Shown here piece by piece: positions 17,647-26,968 of a stretch of DNA of 64,000 nt. Below the pieces are notes generated by a model. That model saw only the letters and a list, made by a program, of their open reading frames with translations, was not told where the DNA came from and did not search any database. Both the position numbers and the translations under genes were made by a program. The DNA lies in assembly GCF_003932715.1 (NCBI RefSeq), contig NZ_CP020700.1:7338501-7402500 (forward strand), given 5' to 3'. Numbering within the stretch: position 1 is the first letter of the stretch; every line of letters begins with the position of its first letter. This DNA comes from Streptomyces tsukubensis. GTDB taxonomy: Bacteria; Actinomycetota; Actinomycetes; Streptomycetales; Streptomycetaceae.

Positions 17647-19200
17647 TCAGCTGATGCCGAAGGGGATCTTCAGCAGGTACCAGATGACGAAGAACGCCAT
17701 CCAGGCCACCCAGACGACGGCCGCGATCGGGATGGTGAACGAGGCCAGGGTCCCGATCCCCGCGGATTTGCGGTACTGCTGGATGAAGCCCAGGGCCATC
17801 ACGAAGTACGGGCTCATCGGGGTGACGCAGTTGGTGACGGAGTCCGCGACCCGGTACACGGCCTGGGTGGTCTCGGGCTCGATGCCGATGAGCATCAGCA
17901 TCGGGACGAGCACCGGCGCGGCCAGGGCCCAGAGCGCGGAACCGCTGGTGATGACGAGGTTCATGATGGTGATGAGCACGGCGATGCCGACCAGCACCGT
18001 CCAGCCCTCCAGGTCCAGGGCGCGCAGGGTCTCGGCGCCCTTGACGGCGAGGATGTCGCCGATGTTCGTCCACTTGAAGTAGGCGAGGAACTGGGAGATG
18101 GCGAAGAAGAGGACGAGGATCGGCGCCATCGACTTGGTGCCGTCGACCATCGCGGCGATGATGTCGCGGGAAGCGGTGAAGGTGCCGGTCATCCGTCCGT
18201 AGACGGTTCCGACCACGGCGAAGAACAGGCCCAGCACCAGCGCCATGCCGCCGATCACCGGGGAGTTGACGATCCCGCCGCCCTCACCGCGCAGCGGGGA
18301 CGAGACGGGAGTCATGGCCGCCACCAGGAGGACGGCGAAGCCGAGGGCGACCAGTCCCGTGGCGCGCAGCGCGCGGCGCTGGACCTCGGTGACCTCGATG
18401 GCCTCCCGCTCGGCGGCGCTCGGCGCGGCCACCGGCTCGTCGGGCTCCAGGTCGGAGCGGCGCGCGATCACCTTGTCGACGACCAGGGTGATCACCAGGG
18501 CGACCAGGACCGAAGAGCCGATGCCGAAGAAGTAGTTGCCCACGGGGGTGACCACGTAGTCGGCGTCGATGGTCTGCGCGGCGGCGGTGGAGATCCCCGA
18601 CAGCAGGACGTCGGTGGTGGTGAGCGACGGGGAGGCGTTGTACCCGGCGGAGATGGAGACGTACGCCACGATGCAGCCGAGGACCGGGCTGCGGCCCGCG
18701 GCGCGGAAGATCAGCGCACCGATCGGGACGAGGGTGAAGTAGGCGGCGTCGCCCGCGACATGGCTGACCATCGCCGTCAGCGAGAGGGCGAAGGTGAGGT
18801 ACTTCCCGGGCACCCGCTCGACCATGCGGCGCAGCAGGGTGGCGAAGAGTCCGCTCTTCTCGGCGATCACGATGCCGAACATCACGGTGAGGATGGTGGC
18901 CAGCGGCGGGAAGGCCGCGAAGTTGTCGACGGCCCCCTCGATGGCCATGGTGAGGCCCTCATGGCTGAGCAGGCTCTTGACCGTGATGGTCTCGCCCTTG
19001 CCGGGGTGTACGGCGGAGACGTCGACGGCCGCCAGTACGGCGCTGAGGACGGCGACGACCCCCGCGAGCATCCAGAACAGCCAGAACGGGTGGGGGAGTT
19101 TGTTGCCGACCTTCTCGATCGCCGCGAAACCCCGGAAGGCGATGCGCAGGGCTCTCGACTCCGGCTCGGCCGGCCTGGGCTCGGCGGAGGTGACGCTCAT
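17647..19200 (-). CDS. abgT: AbgT-family transporter
   Basis: This 517-residue polytopic membrane protein of the AbgT family imports p-aminobenzoyl-glutamate in E. coli; other members export sulfonamides. HPFWLFWMLAGVVAV starts the first helix and many hydrophobic helices follow. Family-typical segments include AGDAAYFTLVPIGALIF, SISAGYNASPS and TNCVTPMSPYFVMALGF. The ATG is preceded by AGAGG. With the neighbouring M20 peptidase it forms a plausible uptake-and-cleavage pair, in line with the E. coli abgABT logic. It is divergent from an Lrp/AsnC regulator across 114 bp. Confidence 0.9.
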   Translation of the reverse strand: MSVTSAEPRPAEPESRALRIAFRGFAAIEKVGNKLPHPFWLFWMLAGVVAVLSAVLAAVDVSAVHPGKGETITVKSLLSHEGLTMAIEGAVDNFAAFPPLATILTVMFGIVIAEKSGLFATLLRRMVERVPGKYLTFALSLTAMVSHVAGDAAYFTLVPIGALIFRAAGRSPVLGCIVAYVSISAGYNASPSLTTTDVLLSGISTAAAQTIDADYVVTPVGNYFFGIGSSVLVALVITLVVDKVIARRSDLEPDEPVAAPSAAEREAIEVTEVQRRALRATGLVALGFAVLLVAAMTPVSSPLRGEGGGIVNSPVIGGMALVLGLFFAVVGTVYGRMTGTFTASRDIIAAMVDGTKSMAPILVLFFAISQFLAYFKWTNIGDILAVKGAETLRALDLEGWTVLVGIAVLITIMNLVITSGSALWALAAPVLVPMLMLIGIEPETTQAVYRVADSVTNCVTPMSPYFVMALGFIQQYRKSAGIGTLASFTIPIAAVVWVAWMAFFVIWYLLKIPFGIS

Positions 19201-19314
19201 AGGACCTCTTCGTGCAGGTAGTGGAGTTTCCTGCGTACGATGGCATCTAAGTGAGAGATTCTCCAGGCTTTCTAGGTAACAGTGGGATTAACTGGCGAGC
19301 TAAGGTAAGGCTCC

Positions 19315-20346
19315 ATGACCCGCCCTCTGCTGGACGAGCTGGACCGACGTCTCATCGGCGCGCTGCACCTGGACCCCCGGGCCACCTGGGACGACATCGG
19401 CGGGATCCTGGCCGCCGACGCCAGCACGCTCAAACGGCGCTACGACCGGCTGTACGAGGCCCGGATGATCCGCGTCATCGGGCAGGCCGACTGGGGCGTC
19501 CACTCCACGTCGATGCCGGTCCATGTCTTCCTGGACATCAGCGGCGAGACCCCGCTCGCCGTCCTCCACCGCCTCCGCGACCTCCCCCACCTGCAGCTTC
19601 TGGCGCAGATCTCCGGCGACTACCCCCTCTACGCGGTCGTCCACGCCCCCTCCGAGGCCGCCACCAGCCAGGCGATCGACCGGATGTTCTCCGTCCCCGG
19701 GGTCCGCCGCGTCAACGCCCTGCCCGCCCTCAGCACCCTGCGCCGGGGCATCACCTGGGACCCCCGGTTCCTCACCGACGCCGAACGCGACGCCCTGCTG
19801 GAACTCGTCGGCTCGCGGCCCGAGGGCACCGCGACCGCGACGGCGATGCCCCCCGCCAAACCGCTCAGCGACGCCGAGCGGGCCGTGGTCGCCCTGCTCC
19901 TCCAGGACGGCCGTGCCTCCGCAGCGAGCATCGCCCGCGCCGTGGGAATGGCCACCTCCACCGCGCACCGCGTGGTCCGCCGGGTCCTCGACGAGGGATG
20001 GGTGAAGCCGCGGCTGGAGATCGTGTCGGAGTGGCTCGGCTTCGAGACGCCCTTTATGCTCCGGCTGCGCGTGGCCCCGGGGGAGACCCCCGATGTGATG
20101 CGCCGCATCGACCAGCTACCGCAGACCCGGCTCGTCGCCCATGTCGCCAGCGACCTCTCCGTCCTCGCCACCGGCCTGGTCACCGACCGCTCCGCCGTGG
20201 CGCACTTCGTCGACCACGAACTGGCCGCCATCCCCGGCATCCTCGGCGTCGGCGTCGGCGTGATGCTCGCCGAACCGCGCCGCTACTGGCTGGACCGGGA
20301 CCTCACCTCCGGCCTCGGCGCTTTCCACGCCCCGGCGCTGCTCTGA
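19315..20346 (+). CDS. Two-module Lrp/AsnC-family regulator
   Basis: This 343-residue regulator carries two AsnC-type units instead of one. The first HTH is at about residues 5-55 (LDELDRRLIGALHLD...), followed by a ligand-binding ferredoxin-like domain. The second HTH is at about 180-235 (LSDAERAVVALLLQDGRAS), followed by a second effector domain ending in GVGVGVMLAEPRRY. Such double-length forms occur in Streptomyces. Divergence from abgT suggests it controls the transporter/peptidase pair, perhaps sensing glutamate or p-aminobenzoate; this is inference. The 19201-19314 gap must hold both promoters, though no clean palindrome stands out. Confidence 0.88.
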   Translation: MTRPLLDELDRRLIGALHLDPRATWDDIGGILAADASTLKRRYDRLYEARMIRVIGQADWGVHSTSMPVHVFLDISGETPLAVLHRLRDLPHLQLLAQISGDYPLYAVVHAPSEAATSQAIDRMFSVPGVRRVNALPALSTLRRGITWDPRFLTDAERDALLELVGSRPEGTATATAMPPAKPLSDAERAVVALLLQDGRASAASIARAVGMATSTAHRVVRRVLDEGWVKPRLEIVSEWLGFETPFMLRLRVAPGETPDVMRRIDQLPQTRLVAHVASDLSVLATGLVTDRSAVAHFVDHELAAIPGILGVGVGVMLAEPRRYWLDRDLTSGLGAFHAPALL

Positions 20347-20351
20347 CCTGC

Positions 20352-20378
20352 CGGGCCCCGGACCGGCGCCGGGGCCCG
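20352..20378. terminator. Bidirectional terminator
   Basis: CGGGCCCCGG and CCGGGGCCCG pair across a 7-base loop between the convergent Lrp-type and YciO-type genes. Confidence 0.7.
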
Positions 20379-20388
20379 CTCCGGTCCG

Positions 20389-21009
20389 CTACTCGAACCG
20401 GGCGGTGTCGCCCGCTCCCCTGCGTACGATCTCCGGCTCACCGCCGGAGAAGTCGATGACCGTGGTCGGCTCCGTACCGCAGTCACCCGAATCGACCACG
20501 GCGTCGACGACATGGTCGAGGCGTTCCTTGATCTCCCAGCCCTGGGTCAGCGGCTCCTTCTCGTCGGGCAGCAGCAGCGTGCTGGAGAGCAGGGGCTCAC
20601 CGAGTTCGGCGAGGAGGGCCTGGGCGACGGTGTGATCGGGGATGCGGACCCCGACCGTCTTCTTCTTCGGGTGCAGCAGCTGACGCGGCACCTCCTTCGT
20701 CGCGGGCAGGATGAAGGTGTAGCTGCCCGGCGTGGCCGCCTTGATCGCGCGGAAGACGTCGTTGTCGATATGGACGAACTGGCCGAGCTGCGCGAAGTTC
20801 TGGCAGACCAGGGTGAAGTGGTGCCGCTCGTCGAGATCACGGATCGACCGGATGCGGCCGATCCCGTCGCGACTGCCCAGCTGACAGCCGAGCGCGTAGC
20901 AGGAGTCCGTGGGATACGCGATGAGCGCACCGGAACGGATGCTCTCGGCCAGACCGACGATGGTCCGTCGCTGGGGGTTCTCGGGGTGCACGTCGAAGTA
21001 CTTTGCCAT
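20389..21009 (-). CDS. YciO/Sua5-family RNA-binding-fold protein
   Basis: This 206-residue member of the YrdC/Sua5/YciO superfamily closely fits YciO by length and its MAKYFDVHPENPQ opening. The superfamily includes L-threonylcarbamoyl-AMP synthases acting in tRNA t6A37 formation. Conserved segments are IAYPTDSCYALGCQ, KKKTVGVRIPDH and PLLSSTLLLP. YciO paralogs are not always functional TsaC, so t6A activity is uncertain. It appears monocistronic. Confidence 0.88.
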   Translation of the reverse strand: MAKYFDVHPENPQRRTIVGLAESIRSGALIAYPTDSCYALGCQLGSRDGIGRIRSIRDLDERHHFTLVCQNFAQLGQFVHIDNDVFRAIKAATPGSYTFILPATKEVPRQLLHPKKKTVGVRIPDHTVAQALLAELGEPLLSSTLLLPDEKEPLTQGWEIKERLDHVVDAVVDSGDCGTEPTTVIDFSGGEPEIVRRGAGDTARFE

Positions 21010-21044
21010 CGGGGCAGTCTAGGTTGCCGCTCCTCGTCCCGACG

Positions 21045-21074
21045 GCCCCGTACAGCCCCGTAGGGCCCCGTACG
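21045..21074. repeat. 10-bp tandem repeat in the yciO-ALDH gap
   Basis: Three units of GCCCCGTAnn run head to tail just upstream of the YciO-like gene. The surrounding gap, 21010-21376, holds no supported gene. TAGATT at 21241 could be a -10 hexamer for the aldehyde dehydrogenase, but a matching -35 is weak. Confidence 0.6.
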
Positions 21075-21376
21075 GGACCCTGCATCAGCAAAGCGGGTGA
21101 AACGGGCGAAGCGGCGCAAGGCTGCGGTCTCCCGGAAGGCCGCCGTAATCGCGGGGCCGGTCCCGCACCCCGCCGCGGAGTGTGCGCTCACGGGTGACCT
21201 CCCGTGCGCCCGGTGGCGAACCAGCCGCCCCTGACCGGCCTAGATTCCGGCCAGAGCGAAGGCGCCGTGCAGGGCCGCCGGCACAACTGCTCCCGTACCC
21301 CGGTCCTCCGCACCCCGCTCTTCCGTGCCCGATTCGTCCGACAACCGTCCACACCCCCTCCGGAGGAGCGACAGCC

Positions 21377-22816
21377 ATGCGCACCGACATGCTGATCGGC
21401 GGCGAGTGGACCGCAGGCAGCGGTTCCACCTTCCCCACCTTCAACCCGGCCACCGGCGAGGTCATCGCCGAACTGCCCGACGCCACCGAGGCGGACGTCG
21501 ACGCAGCCGTACGGGCCGCGGCCGTCGCCTTCCGCTCGCCCGAGTGGGGCGGACTGCTCCCGGCGGCCCGGGCGAGGCTGCTCCTGCGCGTGGCCGACCT
21601 GCTGGAGGAGCACGCGGACGAACTGGCCCGGCTGGAGACCCTGGACCAGGGGCAGCCGCTCGCTGTGAGCGCCGGGTTCTCGGTGCCCAACGCGATCGAA
21701 CACTTCCGCTACTACGCGGGCTGGGTCACCAAGATCACCGGAGTGTCCTCGCCGCTGTCCGTCCCCGACGCCGACCACCGGACGGTACGCGAACCCCTGG
21801 GCGTCTGCGGGTTGATCACCCCGTGGAACTTCCCGCTGATGATCCTGGTGTGGAAGCTCGCGCCCGCCCTCGCCACCGGGAACACCGTGGTCATCAAGCC
21901 CGCCGAGCAGACCCCGCTGTCCACCCTGCGGCTCGCCGAGCTGATGGCGGAGGCAGGGGTCCCGGCCGGTGTCGTCAATGTCGTCACCGGCGGCCCGGAG
22001 ACCGGCCGTGCGCTGGTGCGCCATCCGTCGGTGAAGAAGATCTCCTTCACCGGTTCCACCGCCGTGGGCCGGGAGATCGGCGCGGAGTGCGGCCGGACCC
22101 TGAAGAAGGTGTCGCTGGAGCTGGGCGGCAAGGCACCCAGCATCATCACCGCGGACGCCGATATCGACGCCGCGGTCCAGGGCAACCTGCTGGGCGGGCT
22201 CCTCAACTCGGGCCAGGTCTGCGCCGCGTACACCCGCTTCTACGTGGACGGCAAGCGGCACGACGAGTTCGCGGAGAAACTGGCGGGGGCGGCCGGTTCG
22301 CTCCGGCTCGGTGACGGGCTCCACCCCGACACCCACCTCGGTCCGCTGGTCTCCGCCGAACAGGTCGAGCAGACCGCCCGCTATGTGGCCGTCGGCCGCG
22401 AGGAGGGCGCCGAGCTGCTGACCGGCGGCGGCCGGCCCGGCGGTGAACTGTCCGCGGGGTTCTTCCACGAGCCGACCGTCTTCGCCGGGGTCGGACAGGA
22501 CATGCGGATCGCCCGCGAGGAGATCTTCGGCCCGGTGCTGGCGGTGATGCCCTACGAGGACCCCGAGGAGCTCGTAGGCCTCGCCAACGACTCCGAGTAC
22601 GGACTCGCGGCGTCGATCTGGTCCCGGGACATCGCCACCGCCAACCGGCTCGCCCGCCGGGTGAAGGCCGGCACGGTCTGGATCAACATGATGCAGGGCC
22701 TGGACGCGGCGGCGGCCTGGGGCGGCACCAAGTCCTCCGGTATCGGCCGTGAGATGGGCTGGGAGGCGATCACGGCATACACCGAGGTCAAGAGCATCTG
22801 GACCAGCCACATCTGA
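21377..22816 (+). CDS. NAD(P)-dependent aldehyde dehydrogenase
   Basis: This 479-residue ALDH superfamily enzyme oxidises an aldehyde to its acid. ITPWNFPLM, the nucleotide-binding FTGSTAVGREI, the general base Glu in LELGGKAP and the nucleophile Cys in NSGQVCAA are all present. The start has GGAGGAG eight to ten bases upstream. By context (an acyl-CoA dehydrogenase, a FeaR-like AraC regulator and the paa catabolon downstream) phenylacetaldehyde is an attractive substrate, which would yield phenylacetate for PaaK. Betaine-aldehyde-type alternatives cannot be excluded. Confidence 0.9.
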   Translation: MRTDMLIGGEWTAGSGSTFPTFNPATGEVIAELPDATEADVDAAVRAAAVAFRSPEWGGLLPAARARLLLRVADLLEEHADELARLETLDQGQPLAVSAGFSVPNAIEHFRYYAGWVTKITGVSSPLSVPDADHRTVREPLGVCGLITPWNFPLMILVWKLAPALATGNTVVIKPAEQTPLSTLRLAELMAEAGVPAGVVNVVTGGPETGRALVRHPSVKKISFTGSTAVGREIGAECGRTLKKVSLELGGKAPSIITADADIDAAVQGNLLGGLLNSGQVCAAYTRFYVDGKRHDEFAEKLAGAAGSLRLGDGLHPDTHLGPLVSAEQVEQTARYVAVGREEGAELLTGGGRPGGELSAGFFHEPTVFAGVGQDMRIAREEIFGPVLAVMPYEDPEELVGLANDSEYGLAASIWSRDIATANRLARRVKAGTVWINMMQGLDAAAAWGGTKSSGIGREMGWEAITAYTEVKSIWTSHI

Positions 22817-22977
22817 CGGAGCACGACCCGGCCGGGACACCCGTCCGGTCCCGGCGGCGGGCCGTGGGGAGGCCCCGGCGCCGCCGGGACCGGTTCCTCC
22901 CCACCGCCTTCGGACCAGAACCCCCGCCCCACCGGTGCCGGAGCACCATATGGGGCGTACCAGCGAGGAGCCCCCGC

Positions 22978-24237
22978 ATGGCCATCGACTTCACCCTCAC
23001 CCCCGAACAGCTCGTCCTGCGCGCCCGGGCCCGCGATTTCGCCCGGCGGTCCCTGAGCGGGGTCGGCCCCGCCACCCGGCTGCTGACCGATCCCGAGGAG
23101 CGCTGGCAGGCGACCCGGCCGGTCTACGAGCAGGCCGTCGCGGAGGGCTGGCTGCGGCGCATCCTGCCCGAACCGCTCGGCGGCGAGGGCCGGGGCATGG
23201 TCGACCTCGCACTGGTGGCGGAGGAGTTCGTCGCCGTCGACGCGAATGTGTCCCTCACCCTGTTCGCCGTCACCCTCGGTCTGACCCCGCTGATGGCCGC
23301 GGGGAGCCCGGAACAGCTCAAGGAGCACTTCGGCCGGTTCCTGGAACCGGCGGGCGCACCGCTCGCGGCCTTCGCCTTCAGCGAGCCCGGCGGCATCGCC
23401 AACTACGACGCGCCCGCACCCGCCGAAGGCGTCCGTACCACCGCCGTCCTCGACGAGCGCACCGGCGAGTGGGTGATCAACGGCTCCAAGCGCTGGGTGT
23501 CGAGCGCCGGTGGCTGGGACGGCCAGGGGCCGGATCTGCTCGCCGTGGTGTGCCGTACGAGCACGACGGCCGCGCCCGGCGAAGCGCTCTCCGTCATTCT
23601 GGTGCCCGGCCCGGTCGCCGGGCTCACCCTCGACAACAGCCTCGACCTGCTCGGCCACCGGGCCCACCAGACGCCCACGATCACCCTGCGCGATGTCCGT
23701 GTGCCGCGCGGCAATGTCCTCGGGGTACCGGGTGCCGGGCGGGCGGTCGTAGCGGGCAGCTTCGTGCCCACGGCGGCGCTGGTCGGTGTGTTCGCCCTGG
23801 CCAAGATGCGCGCGGCGTTCGACTTCGCGCTGGGCTTCGCCAAGCGCGAGCGGCGGGCGGGAGCGGTGCCGATCATCGACCACCAGGCCGTGGGGTACGC
23901 CCTCGCGGACGCGAAGTCCGCGATGGAAGCGGTGCGCTGTCTGTCCTGGCGGGCCTGTCACGCACTGGACACCGGGAGCCCCGCGGCGGCCGAGCTCGCC
24001 CTCCATGCGAAGGTCTTCGGTTCGGAGACGGCGGTACGGGTCGTCACCGACCTGATGCGCGTCGTCGGCATGGAGAGCTACAGCCATGAGAGCCCGCTCG
24101 CCGAGATCCTTCAGGACGCGCTCGCCTACCCGCTCTTCGACGGCGGCAACATCGGTGTCCGGCGGCGGCAACTGCACGCCATGCTCGCGGATCCGGAGTA
24201 CGACGCCTACGCCACCCATGAGGACCCGGCCCGGTAG
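22978..24237 (+). CDS. Acyl-CoA dehydrogenase family protein
   Basis: This 419-residue FAD flavoprotein has the ACAD layout: N-terminal helical domain, central beta-domain with FAFSEPGGIANYDAP (flavin contact) and VINGSKRWVSSAGG, and C-terminal helical bundle with FALAKMRAAFDFALGFAKRER. The catalytic base was not identified with confidence. A cytosolic role in oxidation of an acyl-CoA or related thioester is expected, but some family members act on amines or nitroalkanes. It follows the aldehyde dehydrogenase on the same strand after 161 bp and converges on the AraC gene. Confidence 0.87.
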   Translation: MAIDFTLTPEQLVLRARARDFARRSLSGVGPATRLLTDPEERWQATRPVYEQAVAEGWLRRILPEPLGGEGRGMVDLALVAEEFVAVDANVSLTLFAVTLGLTPLMAAGSPEQLKEHFGRFLEPAGAPLAAFAFSEPGGIANYDAPAPAEGVRTTAVLDERTGEWVINGSKRWVSSAGGWDGQGPDLLAVVCRTSTTAAPGEALSVILVPGPVAGLTLDNSLDLLGHRAHQTPTITLRDVRVPRGNVLGVPGAGRAVVAGSFVPTAALVGVFALAKMRAAFDFALGFAKRERRAGAVPIIDHQAVGYALADAKSAMEAVRCLSWRACHALDTGSPAAAELALHAKVFGSETAVRVVTDLMRVVGMESYSHESPLAEILQDALAYPLFDGGNIGVRRRQLHAMLADPEYDAYATHEDPAR

Positions 24238-24249
24238 GCGCGCGGGAAC

Positions 24250-24307
24250 GCCGTCAGGGCGGTGCGGGGTCCCGGTGGAGACCGGGACCCCGCACCGCCC
24301 TGACGGC
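24250..24307. terminator. 27-bp perfect stem overlapping the araC 3' end
   Basis: Two perfectly complementary 27-nt arms (24250-24276 and 24281-24307) flank a GGAG loop. The structure starts 12 bp after the acyl-CoA dehydrogenase stop and contains the stop and last codons of the convergent AraC gene, so it can terminate transcripts from both sides while being partly coding. Confidence 0.85.
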
Positions 24308-25234
24308 CTCGGCGCGGATCTCGACCGCACTTTGGCCGTACTCGGCCCGCAGGGCGCGGCTGAGATGGGCCGCGTCGAGATACCCCCAGCCGGCGGCGAT
24401 CACGGAGACGCTGCGGTCCACGAGCGCGGGGTCCGCCAGATCGCGGCGGATCCGCTCCAGCCGGCGGCTCCTGACCCAGGAGGCGAGTGATACGCCACGC
24501 CGCTGCAGGACCTTGTGCAGATAGCGCACCGAGATGTGGTGCGCACGGGCCACCGACTCCGGGGAGAGACGCGGGTCGGAGAGCCGGCCGAGGCAGTGGG
24601 TGAGGATGCGCTCGGCGAGATCGTCCGACGGGCGCAGGGCGACGGGCTGTTCGGCCAGAGCCGACAGCACCAGGGAGACGAGGGCGTCGGCCAGATGCGG
24701 GCCCCCGCTGCCGGAACAGGCGGGCAGTTCGTCCGCCGTCTCCCTGAGCAGCGCCGCCGCCAGTCGCCGCCCGCCGCCGTCGGTCGGCACCGCCGACGCG
24801 GTACGGCCGGCGAGCGGATCCGTGTGCGGCCCCAGCAGGATCCGGGGGATGCCCAGCACGATGAGGTCGAAGGGATCCCAGAAGCGGAGTTCGTACGGGC
24901 GGGCCGTCTCGTAGACCACCAGATCCCCGGGGGCCACCAGACACTGCCGCCCGTCCTGCTCGACCCCCGCGCGTCCGGAGCCGTGGAGCGCCACCTTCAG
25001 CAGCTGCCGGTCTCCCGAGCCGATGAGCGACGGAGGGCGCTGCACGGTGCACGGGCCGCCGGTGATCCGGGTGATCAGCACCTCGCCCGGCCGTGCGCTG
25101 CGCAGAGTGCCGCAGGAACCGCCGCTGCCGCCGCCCGGCGTCTCGTCGCCGCGGATGCGCAACGGGGCGAACGCTTCGGAGACGAGCCGCTCGAAGTGGT
25201 CGTCCCGTTCCCGGGTCCCCGTGACCGGTGGCAT
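24254..25234 (-). CDS. AraC-family regulator (FeaR/NphR-like)
   Basis: This 326-residue regulator has an N-terminal AraC-binding-2 type sensor domain (about 10-190), recognised by VAPGDLVVYETARPYELRFWDPFD. It has a C-terminal double HTH (about 215-310) with ESVARAHHISVRYLHKVLQR and RSVSVIAAGWGYLDAAHLSRAL. GGAGG lies a few bases upstream of the ATG. This sensor type is shared with FeaR, which activates phenylacetaldehyde dehydrogenase in E. coli. It probably controls the neighbouring aldehyde dehydrogenase and acyl-CoA dehydrogenase. Its last codons are in the hairpin described separately. Confidence 0.87.
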   Translation of the reverse strand: MPPVTGTRERDDHFERLVSEAFAPLRIRGDETPGGGSGGSCGTLRSARPGEVLITRITGGPCTVQRPPSLIGSGDRQLLKVALHGSGRAGVEQDGRQCLVAPGDLVVYETARPYELRFWDPFDLIVLGIPRILLGPHTDPLAGRTASAVPTDGGGRRLAAALLRETADELPACSGSGGPHLADALVSLVLSALAEQPVALRPSDDLAERILTHCLGRLSDPRLSPESVARAHHISVRYLHKVLQRRGVSLASWVRSRRLERIRRDLADPALVDRSVSVIAAGWGYLDAAHLSRALRAEYGQSAVEIRAEAVRAVRGPGLHRDPAPP

Positions 25235-25387
25235 GTCTGCCTCCTTCGCCTTTCACCTCATTCTGCAGGGTCCGGACGCGGGCGGTCCGGGCCGTCGGAT
25301 ATCCGGTGCGACCCGCCTCCGCGGCGGGCGGGGGAGTGGGGCCCGACCCGTCCGGGCCCGGTGCGGTGCCGGGCCCGGACGGACGGG

Positions 25388-26755
25388 TCACGTACCGCGG
25401 AGGTCCTTGACCCTGCGGATCTTGCCGACCGACCGTTCCAGACTCTCGGGGTCCACGACCCGGACCTCAACCGTGACCCCCACTCCGTCCTTGACTCCGC
25501 GCCCGATCGCCAGCGCGGCCGCCTCCCGCTGCTGTTCCCCGCTCTCCGGCCGGGCCTCGACCAGGACGGTCATATGGTCCATCCGGCCGCGCCGGGTCAG
25601 CTCGATCCGGAAGTGGGGCGACACCCCCGGCACCCGCAGCACGATCTCCTCGACCTGGCTGGGGAAGACGTTCACCCCGCGCAGGATGATCATGTCGTCG
25701 CAACGGCCGGTGATCTTCCGGATCCGGCGGAAGGCGGGCCTTGCGGTGCCGGGCAGCAGCCGGGTCAGATCGCGGGTGCGGTAGCGGACGACCGGCAGCG
25801 CCTCCTTCGTCAGCGAGGTGAAGACGAGCTCGCCCTCCTCGCCGTCCGGCAGGACGTCACCGCTGAGCGGGTCGACCACCTCGGGGTAGAAGTGGTCCTC
25901 CCATACGTGCAGTCCGTCCTTGGTCTCCACGCATTCCTGGGCGACCCCCGGCCCGATCACCTCGGAGAGGCCGTAGATGTCGACGGCGTGGATGCCCGCG
26001 CGCTCCTCGATCTCGCGGCGCATCTCCTCGGTCCAGGGCTCCGCACCGAAGATGCCCACCTCCAGGGAGCTGCTGCGGGGGTCCACGCCCTGCTTCTCGA
26101 ACTCGTCGAGCAGGGTGAGCATGTAGGACGGGGTGATCATGATGATCTCGGGGCGGAAGTCCTGGATGATCCGGACCTGGCGTGCGGTCATTCCGCCGGA
26201 GGCGGGGATCACGGTGCAGCCGGCCCGCTCGGCGCCGTAGTGCGCGCCGAGGCCGCCGGTGAAGAGGCCGTAGCCGTAGGAGATGTGCACCTTGTGGCCG
26301 GGACGGCCGCCCGCGGCGCGGATGGACCGGGCGATGACGTCCGCCCACATGGAGAGGTCGTTCTCGGTGTACCCCACCACGGTCGGGAGGCCGGTGGTGC
26401 CGCTGGAAGCGTGGACCCGCCGTACGTCCGCCATCGGAACGGCGAACATCCCGAACGGATAGGTGTCCCGCAGATCGGCCTTGGTGGTGAAGGGGAACCG
26501 GGACAGATCGCGGAGCGAGCGGCAGTCGTCGGGGCGCACACCGGCTTCGTCGAACCGGGTGCGGTACAGCTCCACGTTCTCGTAGGCGTGCCGCAGGGTG
26601 GACCGGAGCCGGTCGAGCTGGAGCTCCTCCAGCTCCGCGCGGCTGAGGCGTTCACCGTCGTCCAGCAGACCCGCCGGAAGGGGTTCGCCGGTGCGCGGCC
26701 CGGCGGGCCCGCCGCCCGGTGCCGTTCCCGCGCCGGCGGTGTGTTCGCTGCTCAT
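25388..26755 (-). CDS. paaK: Phenylacetate-CoA ligase PaaK
   Basis: This 455-residue adenylate-forming ligase is predicted to convert phenylacetate, ATP and CoA to phenylacetyl-CoA, the entry step. The P-loop SSGTTGLPT is at residues 117-125, FGAEPWTEEMR and IYGLSEVIGPGVAQEC line the active site, and the C-terminal lid holds GRCDDMIILRGVNVFP and a terminal Lys in SVGKIRRVKDL. Of two consecutive ATG codons the second fits GAGG spacing better. It is divergent from paaN across about 295 bp with a PaaR-like operator. Confidence 0.94.
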   Translation of the reverse strand: MSSEHTAGAGTAPGGGPAGPRTGEPLPAGLLDDGERLSRAELEELQLDRLRSTLRHAYENVELYRTRFDEAGVRPDDCRSLRDLSRFPFTTKADLRDTYPFGMFAVPMADVRRVHASSGTTGLPTVVGYTENDLSMWADVIARSIRAAGGRPGHKVHISYGYGLFTGGLGAHYGAERAGCTVIPASGGMTARQVRIIQDFRPEIIMITPSYMLTLLDEFEKQGVDPRSSSLEVGIFGAEPWTEEMRREIEERAGIHAVDIYGLSEVIGPGVAQECVETKDGLHVWEDHFYPEVVDPLSGDVLPDGEEGELVFTSLTKEALPVVRYRTRDLTRLLPGTARPAFRRIRKITGRCDDMIILRGVNVFPSQVEEIVLRVPGVSPHFRIELTRRGRMDHMTVLVEARPESGEQQREAAALAIGRGVKDGVGVTVEVRVVDPESLERSVGKIRRVKDLRGT

Positions 26756-26968
26756 CATGGATCCTCGACTCTCCGGGCCCGGTGCGCTGCGCACCGCTGG
26801 TCTCGTCCCTTGTCCACGGGGAAGCGGTCGTCCTCGACTGCGGACAGGCGCGTCTCCTGGCCGCGCCCCGGCAGCCCACGGGACGCTGCACCCAGGGGAA
26901 TCCTGACCCCGGACAGCGTCCCTCCGCGTGTCGTCGCACCAGTGTTCTGTGTCACTTCCCCTACCGCC

